Both the position numbers and the translations under genes were made by a program. A DNA stretch of 64,000 nt, taken from Lasiosphaeris hirsuta. Taxonomy: Eukaryota; Ascomycota; Sordariomycetes; Sordariales; Lasiosphaeriaceae. The DNA lies in assembly GCA_030549175.1 (NCBI GenBank), contig JAUKUA010000009.1, positions 248,001 to 312,000 on the forward strand, in the 5' to 3' direction. Positions 33,151 through 44,265 of the stretch are shown here, piece by piece. The notes under the pieces are model-generated. The model did no database searches. It was not told the origin of the DNA and was given only the letters and a program-made list of their open reading frames with translations. How positions within the stretch are numbered: position 1 is the stretch's first letter; each line of letters opens with the position of its first letter.

Positions 33151-34298
33151 ATGGCTATCCCGGAAGATATTGTTGCCTTTATTGGTGAGCCCAGCAAAAT
33201 CTAATCATCACCCGTCTTGTCCTTGCTAAGAGATACCCGATTCTTCCAGGGCTCGGTGTCATGGGCTATCCTATGGCCAAAAACCTCCGCGCCGGTCTGA
33301 GTTCCGACAAGACACTCCTTGTTTGCGATGTGAATACCGAGGCCCTTGAACGGTTCAAAACAGAAACGAAGGGGCAAGGCCCCGTAGAGACGGTGCAGAA
33401 TGGCTTTGAAGCAGCAAAGGCGGCGGTACGAAGCCCGCAATAGTATCACGGCACCAAATTGGGCTGGAAGAACTAACGAGATCCGCACCAGGGCACCGTA
33501 ATCACCATGCTTCCCGGATACGCAGCCGTCAGGGCTGTTTACCTCGACCCCCAAACGGGTATCCTTGCGGGTGCTGCTGCTGCGGCTGCCGCGGCACCAA
33601 GTGATGGCTTGCCTCTAGTGCAGAAACTAATTATGGAATGCGGTACCATCGAGAACGACACGATACTATCCGTCGCCAAGGCTACCGATGAGCTGAGCAC
33701 TTCCAAACTCGCAAAGAGCCTCACTTTTGTTGATGCCCCAGTCTCGGGTGGCCCAATGGGCGCCCAAGACGGTACCCTGACCTTCATGGTTGGATGTGCT
33801 CCCCAAGCATCTGACCAGGTATTTCCAGTCGTGAAGTCCTATCTCCAACACATGGGAAACCAGGACGGTATTTTCCTGTGTGGCGACGTTGGTGCCGGGA
33901 CCGCTTTTAAGATTATCAACAACTACCTCAGTGCGATCACCTCCCTTGCCGCGTCCGAGGCACTCAATATTGGCGTCAAGGCTGGCCTGGACCCAAAGCT
34001 CTTGACTGACGTCATCAACGCAAGTGGCGGACAGTGCTGGGTTACAAGCAAAAGCAATCCTGTGCCCGGTGTGCAACAAAACGTCCCTAGCAGCCGGGGT
34101 TATGAGGGCGGCTTCAGGATTGAACTTTGCGCAAAAGTACTAGGGATGGGGAGTAGGTTGGCGGAAATGGTGGGCGCGAGGACTGTTTTGGATGGACCAA
34201 CGATGCAGGCGTTTGGCGAGGCCATGGCGGATGAGAGGTATCAGGGGAAAGATGCCAGGGTGGTGTATAAGTGGCTGAATGACAGCGAGCGGAGCTGA
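33151..34298 (+). CDS. 3-hydroxyisobutyrate dehydrogenase-like reductase, copy 2 (338 aa)
   Basis: Exons 33151-33184, 33250-33425 and 33492-34298; the second intron has an AACTAACG branch site. The dinucleotide motif is FIGLGVMG (GLGVMG 12-17), split by the first intron. DAPVSGG is at 151-157 and the catalytic Lys is Lys210 in AFKIINNYL. A run of nine alanines (98-105 region) interrupts the first domain where copy 1 has a Ser/Gly loop; the codons are GCT/GCG/GCC mixtures, so it is a real low-complexity insertion. Copies 1 and 2 share NPVPGV, the segment PSSxGYxGGFR and the ending (D)ARVV-Y, and differ in intron positions. They are old paralogues, probably acting on related beta-hydroxy acids. 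Confidence 0.88.
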
Positions 34299-34596
34299 GC
34301 AGACATCTATTCTTGGTGTAATTACGTTCCTCCACTTACATGGTCTTACCCTACGCATCAATATCACAGCACTAGCAGACACGTGGATACATTCACTGCT
34401 CCTAAAACCTGAGGGAGCTTTGGCGGGAACCATTTGCTCAGATAACCAAGTTTGTCCTTGGTGGCTGTCTACGCTGGTGGGCAGATACTTGATCGCTATT
34501 TGAACTTGTGCAAGACTCCGTGCTATTGACTAAGGACAAATTTCAGGTTACTTGACACTTTCTTGTTCACTTGCTAAACATTAAAGCAACTACAAT
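34299..34596. other. Short intergenic between convergent genes
   Basis: 298 bases, the 3' ends of dehydrogenase copy 2 and the methyltransferase; nothing else seen. Confidence 0.4.
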
Positions 34597-35544
34597 CTAC
34601 AGTGCCTTACGCTTCAGCATCAGCAAAACCCCCGACACACCTCCCTCCAGCACCTGATTTCCTGGTTCAACCCCAACTTCGCGGAAAGCCTGCTCAATCT
34701 CCGTCCTCATTATGGTGACCACGTCATATGAGGTACCGACAGCACTCGGATGGGCCTCGCGCCACCTGATGACGGCACTGGTTGTACCAACCACCTTTTC
34801 TAGCGCGTCCAGAGTCGCCGGCTGCTGGACCGCGTAGAACTGGTCACCCGGTTCTGACCTGTCGCCCGCACCCCACTCCTTTCGGACAAATGTCGACTCA
34901 TCAAACTCAAGCACCGGTATTTCGAGGGTCCAGGGCAGGGCGAGATCCACATAGAGAGTGCGGGCAAGTCGATTCCCGGGAACCAAGTACTCGGCAACAT
35001 GCTCCTCGAGCCTGTCAATGGCGGCTTGGACAGCGCTGTGGTTGGGCGTGCGGGCGGCGGTGCAGATGGAGCCGCTTGTCCACAAAGCCACACTTCCACC
35101 AACCCTAACAGTCTGTGCAGCCTGCTTCCAGAACTCTGCCATGTCAAACCAGTGAGCAGCAGTAGCAGCAACCAGGAGGTCGACACTCCCGTTGTGAACG
35201 GGCGGTGACAGATCCGAGCCGAGGGCTTCGGCTGTTGATACAGCAAAACGAATAGGACCCAGCTTGGCGGGTACAGAATCGAGGGCCTGGGCTGTTTCAA
35301 TCATGCCTCGGGATGGGTCGATGGCGGTTGCATGGTTGAATAGTGGCGCCAAAGAGCGAACAGCGATGCCTGGTCCGCATCCAACGTCAAGGAGACAATC
35401 GAACTGGCCGCCAGAGGACCCGTGATAGTCCACGACAGCCTCATAGAGCCTGGAATGGTAGTCACGGCGGTTTTGGGCGTAATCTGCGCCTTGATTTGCG
35501 GTGAACGAGCGGAAGGTGGACTCGTGTTGCGGTGCCTTCGACAT
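34597..35544 (-). CDS. Small-molecule SAM methyltransferase, Crg1/trans-aconitate type (315 aa)
   Basis: A single exon. I chose ATG 35544 (MSKAPQHESTFRSFTANQG); an open frame continues 13 codons further up, but the family starts near this Met. SAM motif I is LLDVGCGPGIAVR, motif II follows TAIDPSRGMIE, and AATAAHWFDMAEFW plus VRVGGSVALW are typical of yeast Crg1 and trans-aconitate methyltransferase relatives, which methylate carboxylates of toxic lipids or acids. The C-terminal region has the family's Trp- and Glu-rich lid. It could mask a carboxylate or hydroxyl in the cluster pathway. Cytoplasmic by sequence. It is unrelated at sequence level to the LaeA-like gene at 17749-19631. Confidence 0.83.
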   Translation of the reverse strand: MSKAPQHESTFRSFTANQGADYAQNRRDYHSRLYEAVVDYHGSSGGQFDCLLDVGCGPGIAVRSLAPLFNHATAIDPSRGMIETAQALDSVPAKLGPIRFAVSTAEALGSDLSPPVHNGSVDLLVAATAAHWFDMAEFWKQAAQTVRVGGSVALWTSGSICTAARTPNHSAVQAAIDRLEEHVAEYLVPGNRLARTLYVDLALPWTLEIPVLEFDESTFVRKEWGAGDRSEPGDQFYAVQQPATLDALEKVVGTTSAVIRWREAHPSAVGTSYDVVTIMRTEIEQAFREVGVEPGNQVLEGGVSGVLLMLKRKAL

Positions 35545-37018
35545 GATATCGATTTGAACGAGGCGAGAAATCAAATGGGCCAAGCTAGGAACTGCGCTTC
35601 ACTCATACATCGCAGGGTATTTCTGGGCTTGTCTGACTTTCTTCCAGCACTCCCAGCTCGAGTCTACCAACCTGCTTCTTGGTTCTTTGAGCCGCCGTTC
35701 GCATTCGTCCCCTGAAAGAGGAATAGTGCATCAGATATGGATCGCGTCATTAGCTACTACCCCGCTTTGGACTCGTCATCTACAACCCCACCATCTCGAT
35801 AAACCAGGCTCTCCCCTGCTTAGCATGCCTATGCCGAGTCAAGATATTCCCGCCTCGATACCAGGTACATGGGTATTACCTTCCCAAGAGGTAAACAACT
35901 AAAAGACAGAACCAAAACACTCGCGCTTACAACCATACTGCGATCTCAAGCCTACACCCAAGCTACATGCTGCAACAACCCTATAGTGATGGCATGCCAT
36001 AGTGATATATTACGGCGCGCCAAACAAAGGATTCCAGCGTTGTCGCCAACCGAAATCAGATGGTTATCATGATAACTCTGAAAGCGTGTATTTGTCCTTG
36101 CTTGGTACTTATCTACTATTGCAGTGCGATCAAAGCCAGCTCGCCTCTGATGCGAGATGCCGAGAGATGTGCCCGGGGTTTAGAGATCTGGCCAAAGTCA
36201 TTTTTCGTGACGAGTCCCGCCAAATCGTGCAGAATTACCAAAGCCACCATGTAATCGTCGACGGCTTGCTAGGATGTGAAATTGGTAAACGAGCTGCAAG
36301 GTACTTCTCGGGTGACAGGGGTCAAGATTGTGCCGAGTTAAGTGGTGGGGAGCTGTTAATACAACCTAACTTGCATCCGGCAGTGAGAACGAAAGCAGAT
36401 GAGAATCATTCATACCTAGTCCATCATGGCGGCTGTCCATCCAAGAAGATGAAAACTAAATGGGCATTGCAGCAATGGAGATGGCCGCGGTTATTGGTAA
36501 GAGGTAGACAATCAATTGTAAAGCATGTCAGCAATATATCAGGATCTGCCAAAGGCCTTGTTCTCAGTCTGAAGGGCTTGAAGATGGTCTGATCTCTATT
36601 TATACGTTGGTACATTTTGACCAATCGTGCCCGCGTGTGTATTTGACCGGTCCTGCCATGCGCTTAAACACTCCAAAGTTATTTCGGAGTCTTTCACGCA
36701 CTATGCATGAAAGCCGACAATGCAGACAGTCGTCTCCTTCAGGCTGCGTCCTTCCATGGGCGTGCACTTCGCATTCCAGCCAGTGGTGTGTAACAGTTAC
36801 ACTGGCGGCGAACCGGCTCATTCCCACCGGAGTAGCACAATAGCAACGATTCCTTCCGTCTACACTACGGCAGATTCAATGATATGAATTGCCGATAGGG
36901 TCAACAGTGGGTATAAGGATGCCCGTCCTTTGCAAGTCCCGTCCCCCAGGGTCCGGTTGCGCACTTACGAGACCGAACGTTCCTCGTCACATTTGCTCCT
37001 TGCAAACCAGCCAAGGAA
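35545..37018. promoter_or_regulatory. Long divergent upstream region between methyltransferase and transporter
   Basis: 1.47 kb between divergent start codons. A plus-strand ORF at 36002-36592 (196 codons) has no recognisable domain, a composition unlike neighbouring proteins and no clear splice partners, so it is not called. A regulator might be expected here, but no Zn2Cys6 cysteine pattern or bZIP was found on either strand. Confidence 0.4.
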
Positions 37019-39063
37019 ATGAACACCATGAACGCCACCCAAGTGGAGGAAAAGAGAGTCCAGGCCCAAAATGCTCGGGGTACGGCAAAATCCAAAGACG
37101 TCGAGGGTATCGCGACATCTTCTGGCGACGAGTTGAATGACGATCAAATCGATCGGGTTGTCACCCGCCGGCTCCTCCGAAAGCTGGACAGCAGGGTATT
37201 ACCGGTCCTCATTCTGCTCGTCCTTTGCTCATTTTTGGATCGCACAAACGTGGGGAACGCAAAGCTGTACAATCTGGAGGCGGACTTAGGTATGACCAAC
37301 AGCCAATACAACCAAGGTTTAGCGGCCTTCTATCCCCTGTATATTGCTGCGTGAGTAGATTCCCTCCCCCAGTTCATTGTTATGAATATCTGACTCTGTT
37401 TTCTTTCCACCCAGCGAGATTCCCAGTAACCTGGTTTTGAAGAATGTCACGCCAAGGATTTGGATAGCATTCTTGACACTTGTATGGGGTATAATGTGTA
37501 TGTGTCTTGGCTTTGTGAATAACTTTGCCCAGTTTGTCACTTTGCGTGCGATTCTTGGCCTCGCCGAGGGAGGCTTATTTCCTGGCATGGTACGTCAGCT
37601 CTACGTCCTTGTTGTAGCGCACCGGACGGTGCCTCCCCCCCCCCCCCCCCCCCCGAAACAGTAACGGGAGTATTGATAGCATCCAGGTTCTATATCTTTC
37701 CACCATTTATACAAGATCCGAACTCGCTTTGAGGATTGGTGTTCTGTATACCGCAACGTCTCTTTCTGGTGCCTTCGGAGGTAAGACACCCTTCCGATTC
37801 TCAATCCCGGCTCTCATTTCTGATCATGAAAAGGACTCCTAGCCCGCGGTATCGCCGCAATGGGGGACCGCGGAGGTCTTACGTCTTGGCGATGGATCTT
37901 TGTCATGGAAGGCCTATTTGTAAGTACACGAGGCTATTTTTCCTGGCCTTGGCTTTTCTATGATAACTGAGACAGAATGCAGACTGTTGTGGTTGCATAC
38001 ATTACTTTTGCTGTTCTTCCAAACAGCATTTCTTCGGCGGGGTTTTTGTCAAAGGACGAGCGTGATGTGGGTATCCAGAGACTGAGGGGGGTTAACCACG
38101 GGACTGGAGAGCAAGAAAGGTATGTATGAATCACCAACAACATATTCGTTTCCCAATAAGTCACATTGTAGTGTCCTGGTTAGCTAACCTTTTTTAGTAA
38201 CGAAAGTTTCTCCTTTGCCGAAATGGGGAGAGCCATCACCAGTCCGCAAACGTGGCTTACAGCGGGCGCCTACTTTGGTTTGCTATCTGCCATTTATTCA
38301 TTCGGCTTATTCGTAAGTGTCCCGCCATAACCCGGGACATCGTGAGGTACTTTCTACCTCTATGGTATTTGGCATTACTGACCTGCAAACAGCTCCCAAC
38401 CATAATCAAGGATCTCGGATATACGGCCAACGAAGCACAGCTTTGGTCCGTCATCCCATACGTAGTTGCCGCCTGTACTACGTGTAAGACAAATCGACTT
38501 CCCGATAGTCTCGAGACGGATTGCTAATCTGCCAGCTAGTGGCTGTGGCATTCACGTCCGATCGGCTCAAGCTTCGAGGTATTATCATGCTCTTCACAAT
38601 GCCTATTGCTGTCATCGGTTATGCCGTAATTGCGAACATAAGTGGACATCCCAGAGTGAAATACGGAATGACATTCATGATGGCTGCGGGTATATACAGC
38701 AGTGTCCCGCCCATTCTTGCCTGGCTTTCAAACAACTCTGCAGGGCACTACAAGAGAGCAACCGCCGCGGCTCTTCAGCTGGCTATTGCAAACTGTGGTG
38801 GGATCCTTGCCGTCTTCATCTATCCCACGGTTGACGCCCCGCTCTACAAAAGAGGCCACTCCATCGTCTTGGGGCTACTGGTTGCGGGCTGGTTCTTGTA
38901 AGTATGGGCTTGTGGATAAACGGAATGCAGCTAACTCCCAGGTAGAATTCTTTCCAACGTCCTATACTGCGCAAAGGTGAATAGAGACAAGAGAAAAGGA
39001 AAGTACGACAAGTATGGTGGGCATGGTGATGACCGAGACCCAGCTTTTATGATGGTCATGTGA
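37019..39063 (+). CDS. MFS transporter, Dal5/allantoate permease (anion:cation symporter) family (501 aa, nine exons)
   Basis: Exons 37019-37350, 37415-37589, 37687-37780, 37834-37919, 37983-38119, 38198-38312, 38393-38483, 38540-38897 and 38946-39063 sum to 1506 bases with consistent phases. The N-terminal tail is hydrophilic; RRLLRKLDSRVLPVLILLVL opens the first helix, and FLDRTNVGNAKLYNLEADL, RAILGLAEGGLFPGM, YTRSELALRIGVLY and LTSWRWIFVMEGL are hallmarks of the Dal5/TNA1 family, which imports allantoate, nicotinate and other small carboxylates. Twelve membrane segments can be drawn, with the central loop near 38050-38230. The second intron contains a run of about 22 C (37634-37654) before its acceptor. 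Its place beside the monooxygenase suggests it brings in the pathway substrate. Confidence 0.9.
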
Positions 39064-39255
39064 GTTGCCCTGATAACGGCTTCCGCAAGAGTGAGAGGAA
39101 AAGGAGGGGCAGTAGAGGATCAGAGAGGAGACCGCCGCAAAATAACTACAATGAAGCCAACATAGATAGCCCTTACTCAACCGAGGCAGGATGACCCCAA
39201 AGAATCCATGTCGCCTTGACAGCGGGTGCTACCCGTGGTCAACCAATGCGGCCTG

Positions 39256-40769
39256 TCATGAGGATTGATGCTCGGTTACAGGCACTATGGCGCGAATTTG
39301 CTGTGCTGATATGGCCGTGGCCCATTCCGGGTACACTTCGTCTCTCCTCGGGGTCGAAGCTACGTCCCGATCGTGGATATACTCGCTCAACGGCAACAGC
39401 TGATGCTGGCTACGGTTTCCCATGTCTACACCTCTCCTTTGGATATACCTCGCGTACCCCATGGTCTCCCTCTTCCATTCATCTCTCGTCACCTCTCCCG
39501 CAACGTAGTCAGCATACATCATCGCGTCAAGCGCAGCTTGGGCGGTTGACGCGACAGTGTGAGGCCTGAAACCTGCCAGCGCATCCCCTATCAGCACCAT
39601 CTTACCATCGAGGAACTCGTGTTCCGGGCTGATAATATCTGTGACGGCTTGGACGAACGGTCTCTTAGCTTTGCAGACAATCTCAGCAAATTGCGGCGGC
39701 AGCCTCTCCCGCGCAACCACTCTCTGTTTCTCCCAAGCATTTAGGTCTGTCATGCCCGGCGGCATGGTGATTCGGCGGCGCTGGCCGTTGCGGTCCGTGA
39801 GAATCTCGTCCAACTCGGCTGACCCTTCGGCAAAGTTGGTGTAGTAGACAAAGTTGATGAGCCGGTGGCCCGTCTCGACCGTCCCATTCACGCCTGGTAT
39901 GAGATAGGCTAGTATTTGGATGCCTGGTCCGTGATAGAAGGTGAAGCGTTCCGTAAAAAGTTCACGGGCCTCCGCGCTAGCGTCGCTCTCAGGAACCGTC
40001 CCGCGCAAGGCACAGTAACCCGCATACTTTCTCCGGAGATCTGGAAAGAAGAGAGAGCGGATAGTTGAGTTGGGACCGTCAGCACCGATGACGCGGTCAC
40101 CAATCAGGAATCCAGTGGTGGAGGGACTGCTTGTTTCTTTCCAGAAAACGCGAATTCTGCCGCTACCGTCGAGCTCTTCGACGGCTGTCACTGTTCGGTT
40201 GTGAAAGTGGGCTGCAGTGCCATGGGATGGATCCGGGAGTGGTACATCGCAGTACAGACTGGGCATCCCGTCATAGTTGGCGCGTAAGATATGGTAAGTT
40301 AAATCCCACTATCAGGATGTCAATGCTGCTACCGCCACGTCGGGAGGCTGTTATCTCAAGGAAAGCTCACCGAGCTCATGCTTTGAACCATGTCTACGAC
40401 ATGGACAATATTGCCCTTTTTGTCGACATATTGACGCCGTTTGGAGTCGACTGCCAGGGGCTGTTTGCAGCGATTGTATTTCTGAAAGAACTCAAGCGAG
40501 TCTCCGCCGGCTACAATTCCGGCACCTTGGTCGTGTAACAGCGACGTTGGGTTTCGCTCTAAAATTGTCGTGTCGTGGCCCAGGGCCTTTAGTGCGATAC
40601 CCGTAGCTAACCCTCCTAAAGATCCACCAACCTGGAATTTCTGTGTCAGAGTATTTCTAGAATAATTTCTCCGCAGATCTTGGGGCTGCTGGCATACAAT
40701 TACAAAGTGCAGCTTTCTTGGCACCTGGCTGCTGGCCATGTCGTTAAGGAAGGTGTTTTGGGTTGACAT
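39256..40769 (-). CDS. FAD-dependent aromatic monooxygenase, 2,6-dihydroxypyridine hydroxylase-like (461 aa)
   Basis: Exons 40769-40698, 40631-40371 and 40308-39256, all phase 0. ATG 40769 is first; an alternative Met lies ten codons in (MASSQV). FAD-binding motif VGGSLGGLATGIALKALGHD (25 onward), a DG motif RVIGADGPNS (186-190) and the GD motif MVLIGDALAGFRPHTVAST (352 onward) are complete. The GFRPHTVASTAQAALDA stretch and WDLTYHILRANYDG are characteristic of the dihydroxypyridine hydroxylase branch, including bacterial DHPH and fungal nicotinate-cluster enzymes; the family also covers salicylate hydroxylase-like proteins. It adds a hydroxyl to an electron-rich ring with NAD(P)H and O2. It is convergent with the transporter, 192 bases apart, and ends the cluster. 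Confidence 0.87.
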
Positions 40770-42540
40770 TCAAGTTCAACTGGCAGCCATATAGTGGAGC
40801 CACTATGTCCAGTTGAGGAGAGGGAAGGAAGGGGGTCAATTTATACCTGGGAGCGCCAATTTCCACGGCAATTACAGGCTATAAGACCAACTGACCGGCA
40901 GATATTATTGAGCATATTGCCATTAGAGAACATGCGGGTCCACACGGCTGAGCGGTCTAGTCGACATTTCCGTGCTCACGTCAGGCCGATGACTTTAGTT
41001 GACAAAACGCGAAATCCGATTCGTTGTGAAAGCTCGAGCTATGAAAACTAAACTAGAAAGGATTTGGCATAAAAACATGGCATCTATTTCCAACGGTTTG
41101 GGGCCGCAAGCTTGCCCATTGCAGCTATTGGTCCAGGAGTGCCCTATTAGTCATCCAAAGCATCTCCGAAGAACCAGTGTAGCACATATTCGGCCCAATT
41201 GATAGTTATTGCCACCTACTACGGGCTACTTGGCCTGAATACCCCGGGAGTGGATTTTCACGCGGCGGAGTAAGCACTTCTTATGATACAGCAAGGTAAT
41301 ATGACTCGAGGCCCAAGCCACCGCTGTGCCAAACCCCAGCCGCTGACATGCACCGCTCAGTGACATAAATTGCCCGGTCTTATTCCGAGTGGCTGGAGAC
41401 AAGGTCCCGAGAGCTGATCCAGGTTGAACCGTAAAGAGGAACTTTGTTGAGGGTCCAGGAAATCTCGCCTGAGCAAGGAAAAGAATATACCGTGAGTATT
41501 CCAGTTCCGCACTTCAGCAATAGCCGTAAGGGGCGAGTTGGGAGCGCTGTAAATCGTGATATTGTAGTGGCTAGGTATTGGATGCCGCTTTTGAAAGTAG
41601 TAGCTAAAGTACGTGCACAGAGTTTATGATTCTGTGAACTTGAAGACAACTTGAAATGACGGACAGGTTTTGAGCTCGCTGACGCGTTGGTATTTCCTTC
41701 GCACAGCGAAATAATGGAAACACTCAGTTACTATTATCTTGACCAATATAAGAAAGAGATGGGGAGAGATGATATTGATGTTGTTTTGCAGAAGTTGAAA
41801 GAAGCATGCTGTTCCGGGAAGGCGAAAAATATTCCAGCCACAGAGAGTGAACGTCAACCTTGTCAAGACTCAAAGACGCCTCTGCTCGGCGCCCAATTTT
41901 TTTCAATAGCCTGTTGCCGTTGATACCTCAGGGGCGCTGGTGGCTATTTTGAGAATACAAACATTTCAGAACGGTCCAATCTCTGTGAGGTAAAGCGGCC
42001 ATTGCCAACCCGCCTCGGTTCAAATATCTAAAGCGCCATATAATAGTCTATTGCGTAAATTACACTATTCGACTTGAGTCACCGTCAATGCCAAAAAGAT
42101 TCAACACGCACATATACGTACATGGATAATGGTGCACTGCCGTGCTAGGCCATGCTACGTACTTTGGGGGTGGGAAGCGAGAGCGGACTACGGCTGTATT
42201 GGTCGCGTTGAGCAGGGAGTGGGAATCCTCTCCATTGAAAGTGTTTCATAGCATCCTTGCTATTTTCCTCCAGACTAGTTAATATAGAATCCTGGTTGAA
42301 TCCTACCTAGAGACGACGCTAGCATACACAAGTGACGAGGGAAATATGGGGTAACTGTAGTGACTCGGAAATGACAAACTCGATGATTCATTCCAATGCT
42401 AGTACCCAAAGCCAGCAACTTGAGGTTGCTAGTTCTAAGCGATCGCAATGAAACACTTGTGCTACGCTGAGCGGCAAAATAGACCTAGTGGCTTTATCGG
42501 GCTCGGTTCTGTTTCGATCCTATTACTTCTAGTTAGACCC
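40770..42540. other. Gene-free stretch, right edge of the cluster
   Basis: About 1.8 kb, AT-richer than the cluster, only short ORFs without domains. It separates the enzyme cluster from decayed genes. Confidence 0.45.
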
Positions 42541-43507
42541 CACCTCTAGAACTTCGACCTCGTCATCCAGAGCTTTGACGACAACGGCCCGGACCGGGTT
42601 TTCTTTGCCCGGATGGGTGTCGGCATCAAAGGCTGCCAACCACGGCATGATGCCATCGCAGTTCGCTGACTTTACCACAGGCGCGGCTGTCAACTTCTCA
42701 TCCCCGGCCATGCCGAACGTATTCGGCGCTTTGGGCGCATTTTATGTCATTGTGAAACCATACGAGAGCCTGCTGGTGTCGTCGTACTCCCAGTTCCCCG
42801 CCCCGAGCGCAGTTCCCCCCGACTTGCTGCTGCCTTTCGGCCAGTTCGTGACCAAGTAAGCCCTCCAGGACTCCGTCAACCAGATCTTCGAAGTCACCGG
42901 AAACGGCGTGGGTGATATGGCCAACACCCTGACCCTGTACGTCCTGCAGACCTTTGTCGTCACAACCTTGTAGAGCTTCATGAGCATGACGGAGCCCTTT
43001 GTCCCTGTGTCGGGGCGCAACATCGAAGTCTACAAGGCCATCGCCACCTGCCTTAGCAGCGATGTCTTGTACGGCAGCACCGTGGCCCAGAGCCTGCGTA
43101 CGATCTTTGGCGTCGTGCTCTGGGTCAAGGGCTCCAACAACTGATACACCCTCGTGCTTGCCAACAAGCTGCTGATCGCTATCGAGCCGACGACGGCCAA
43201 CCTGGAGCCCTTCAACCCGACTTTGTTTGAAAATGCCGTCTTCTCCAAACTCTGATACGGCATCATCTAGCACCTTTCCCTGTCTGGCAACGTGTCGCTC
43301 GTCAACATCCCCTCGGCCGCGGCACCGGCCAACTACCTCACCCTCCCTACGCCCAGCTTTGCCATGCTCTCCAGGGCAAGTCCTCTACCTGATAAACTGA
43401 CGCGGCGTGGAGCACAACCTCTACCGCCGTCCTTGAGGCCTTCAATGATAAGCTTCTACCAGCCCTCGTTGCGCGGCTTGAGCGTCTTAATTTTTGTTTT
43501 CACGTGA
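42541..43507 (+). pseudogene. FAD-dependent oxidoreductase pseudogene (beta-cyclopiazonate dehydrogenase-like)
   Basis: The beginning reads NFDLVIQSFDDNGPDRVFFARMGVG, matching the FxNxxxxRxFFxRxGV region of fungal FAD oxidoreductases related to beta-cyclopiazonate dehydrogenase. A frameshift near 42655 leads into a frame kept to 43507: ADFTTGAAVNFSS, GALGAFYVIVKPYESLL, DLLLPFGQFVTK, EVTGNGVGDMANTLTLYVLQTF, VPVSGRNIEVYKAIATCL, then LSLSGNVSLVNIP. Five in-frame stops interrupt it: TAA 42857, TAG 42971, TGA 43142, TGA 43253 and TAG 43268. Four fit Gln or Trp codons (C-to-T on either strand); the first looks like Tyr. The N-terminal dinucleotide-binding motif is missing. The family acts in secondary metabolism. 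Not functional. Confidence 0.6.
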
Positions 43508-43932
43508 ATATTTTGAGCTCTCTTTGTACACACCTCCTTTTCAGATGCATGTGGTAACGATGAGACGGAAGATGGTTTAACTCTGCAATGGCATCAGACT
43601 AGGGCCTAGTAAGTAGTATATGATTAATAAATCTTCAAAAATAACGTCAGTCGTCAAAACTGTACTGCAAGCTGGGACCTATTCTACCCTCCTGAAGTCG
43701 ACCGTATGTTGGCGGTCAGATTATTAGAATGAAAATTTGTGGAGACTCCGATCGTCGCCTCCGTTTAATTCATCACAGGCGACCTATGTCGAATCAAAAA
43801 GAGAATTGAGAAGCTCCCAATCGTAATAATAAGTTAGATTTCTTCCCCTGCTCCTGTCCCGTAGATCTTGAAGTACAGTATTCCCTCGAATGGAAGTTAT
43901 TCAGCATCGTGTTGACCGTCCCGCGCTTGAAT
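43508..43932. other. Intergenic, no gene recognised
   Basis: About 425 AT-rich bases between the pseudogene and the minus-strand small gene; nothing seen. Confidence 0.4.
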
Positions 43933-44265
43933 TTATGAGAGCGCCCAACCGTTACTGCTTCGCGACACGTCCATGGCCTGATATTTCTTCACACCCGTTC
44001 TGACTTCCTCTAGCTGTTCTCTTTCCCGAGCAGCTTTGGTCGCTCGCACTGCCGGGCTCTGGAACTTGGACATGAACTTGCTTATTCTTGACTTTATTTT
44101 CGGCGCTGCATCTGGCTTTGGTTCTGATACTTTCTCGACATAGACGTAACGAGGTCGGGTTGACGACTGTTCGGCATTGGAGTTCTCCTGGTCCTGGTCC
44201 TGGTCCTGGTCCCTCAGCGTGGTTGAGGACGCCCTGGTAGTAGCAATCGTATTGTTACGGCTCAT
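43933..44265 (-). CDS. Small basic fungal protein, function unknown (110 aa)
   Basis: An open frame ending at 43933; I chose ATG 44265 (MSRNNTIATTRASSTT) over an upstream Met because the added 33 residues look like leader sequence. The product has a Ser/Thr-rich start, an Asp-Gln repeat (four DQ units, encoded by six-base repeats at 44188-44212), then RPRYVYVEKVSEPKP, a basic segment KSRISKFMSKFQSPAVRATKAARER, and a Ser/Arg tail ending GWALS. No signal peptide or membrane segment. Composition and tail resemble short proteins found across Pezizomycotina whose function is not known. Codon use looks normal, unlike the decayed genes on both sides. Confidence 0.55.
   Translation of the reverse strand: MSRNNTIATTRASSTTLRDQDQDQDQENSNAEQSSTRPRYVYVEKVSEPKPDAAPKIKSRISKFMSKFQSPAVRATKAAREREQLEEVRTGVKKYQAMDVSRSSNGWALS

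Noticed and set aside
36002..36592. 196-codon plus-strand ORF in the methyltransferase/transporter gap
   Set aside because: No domain, biased composition, no splice partners and no Zn2Cys6 or bZIP pattern, so it is not called as the missing regulator.
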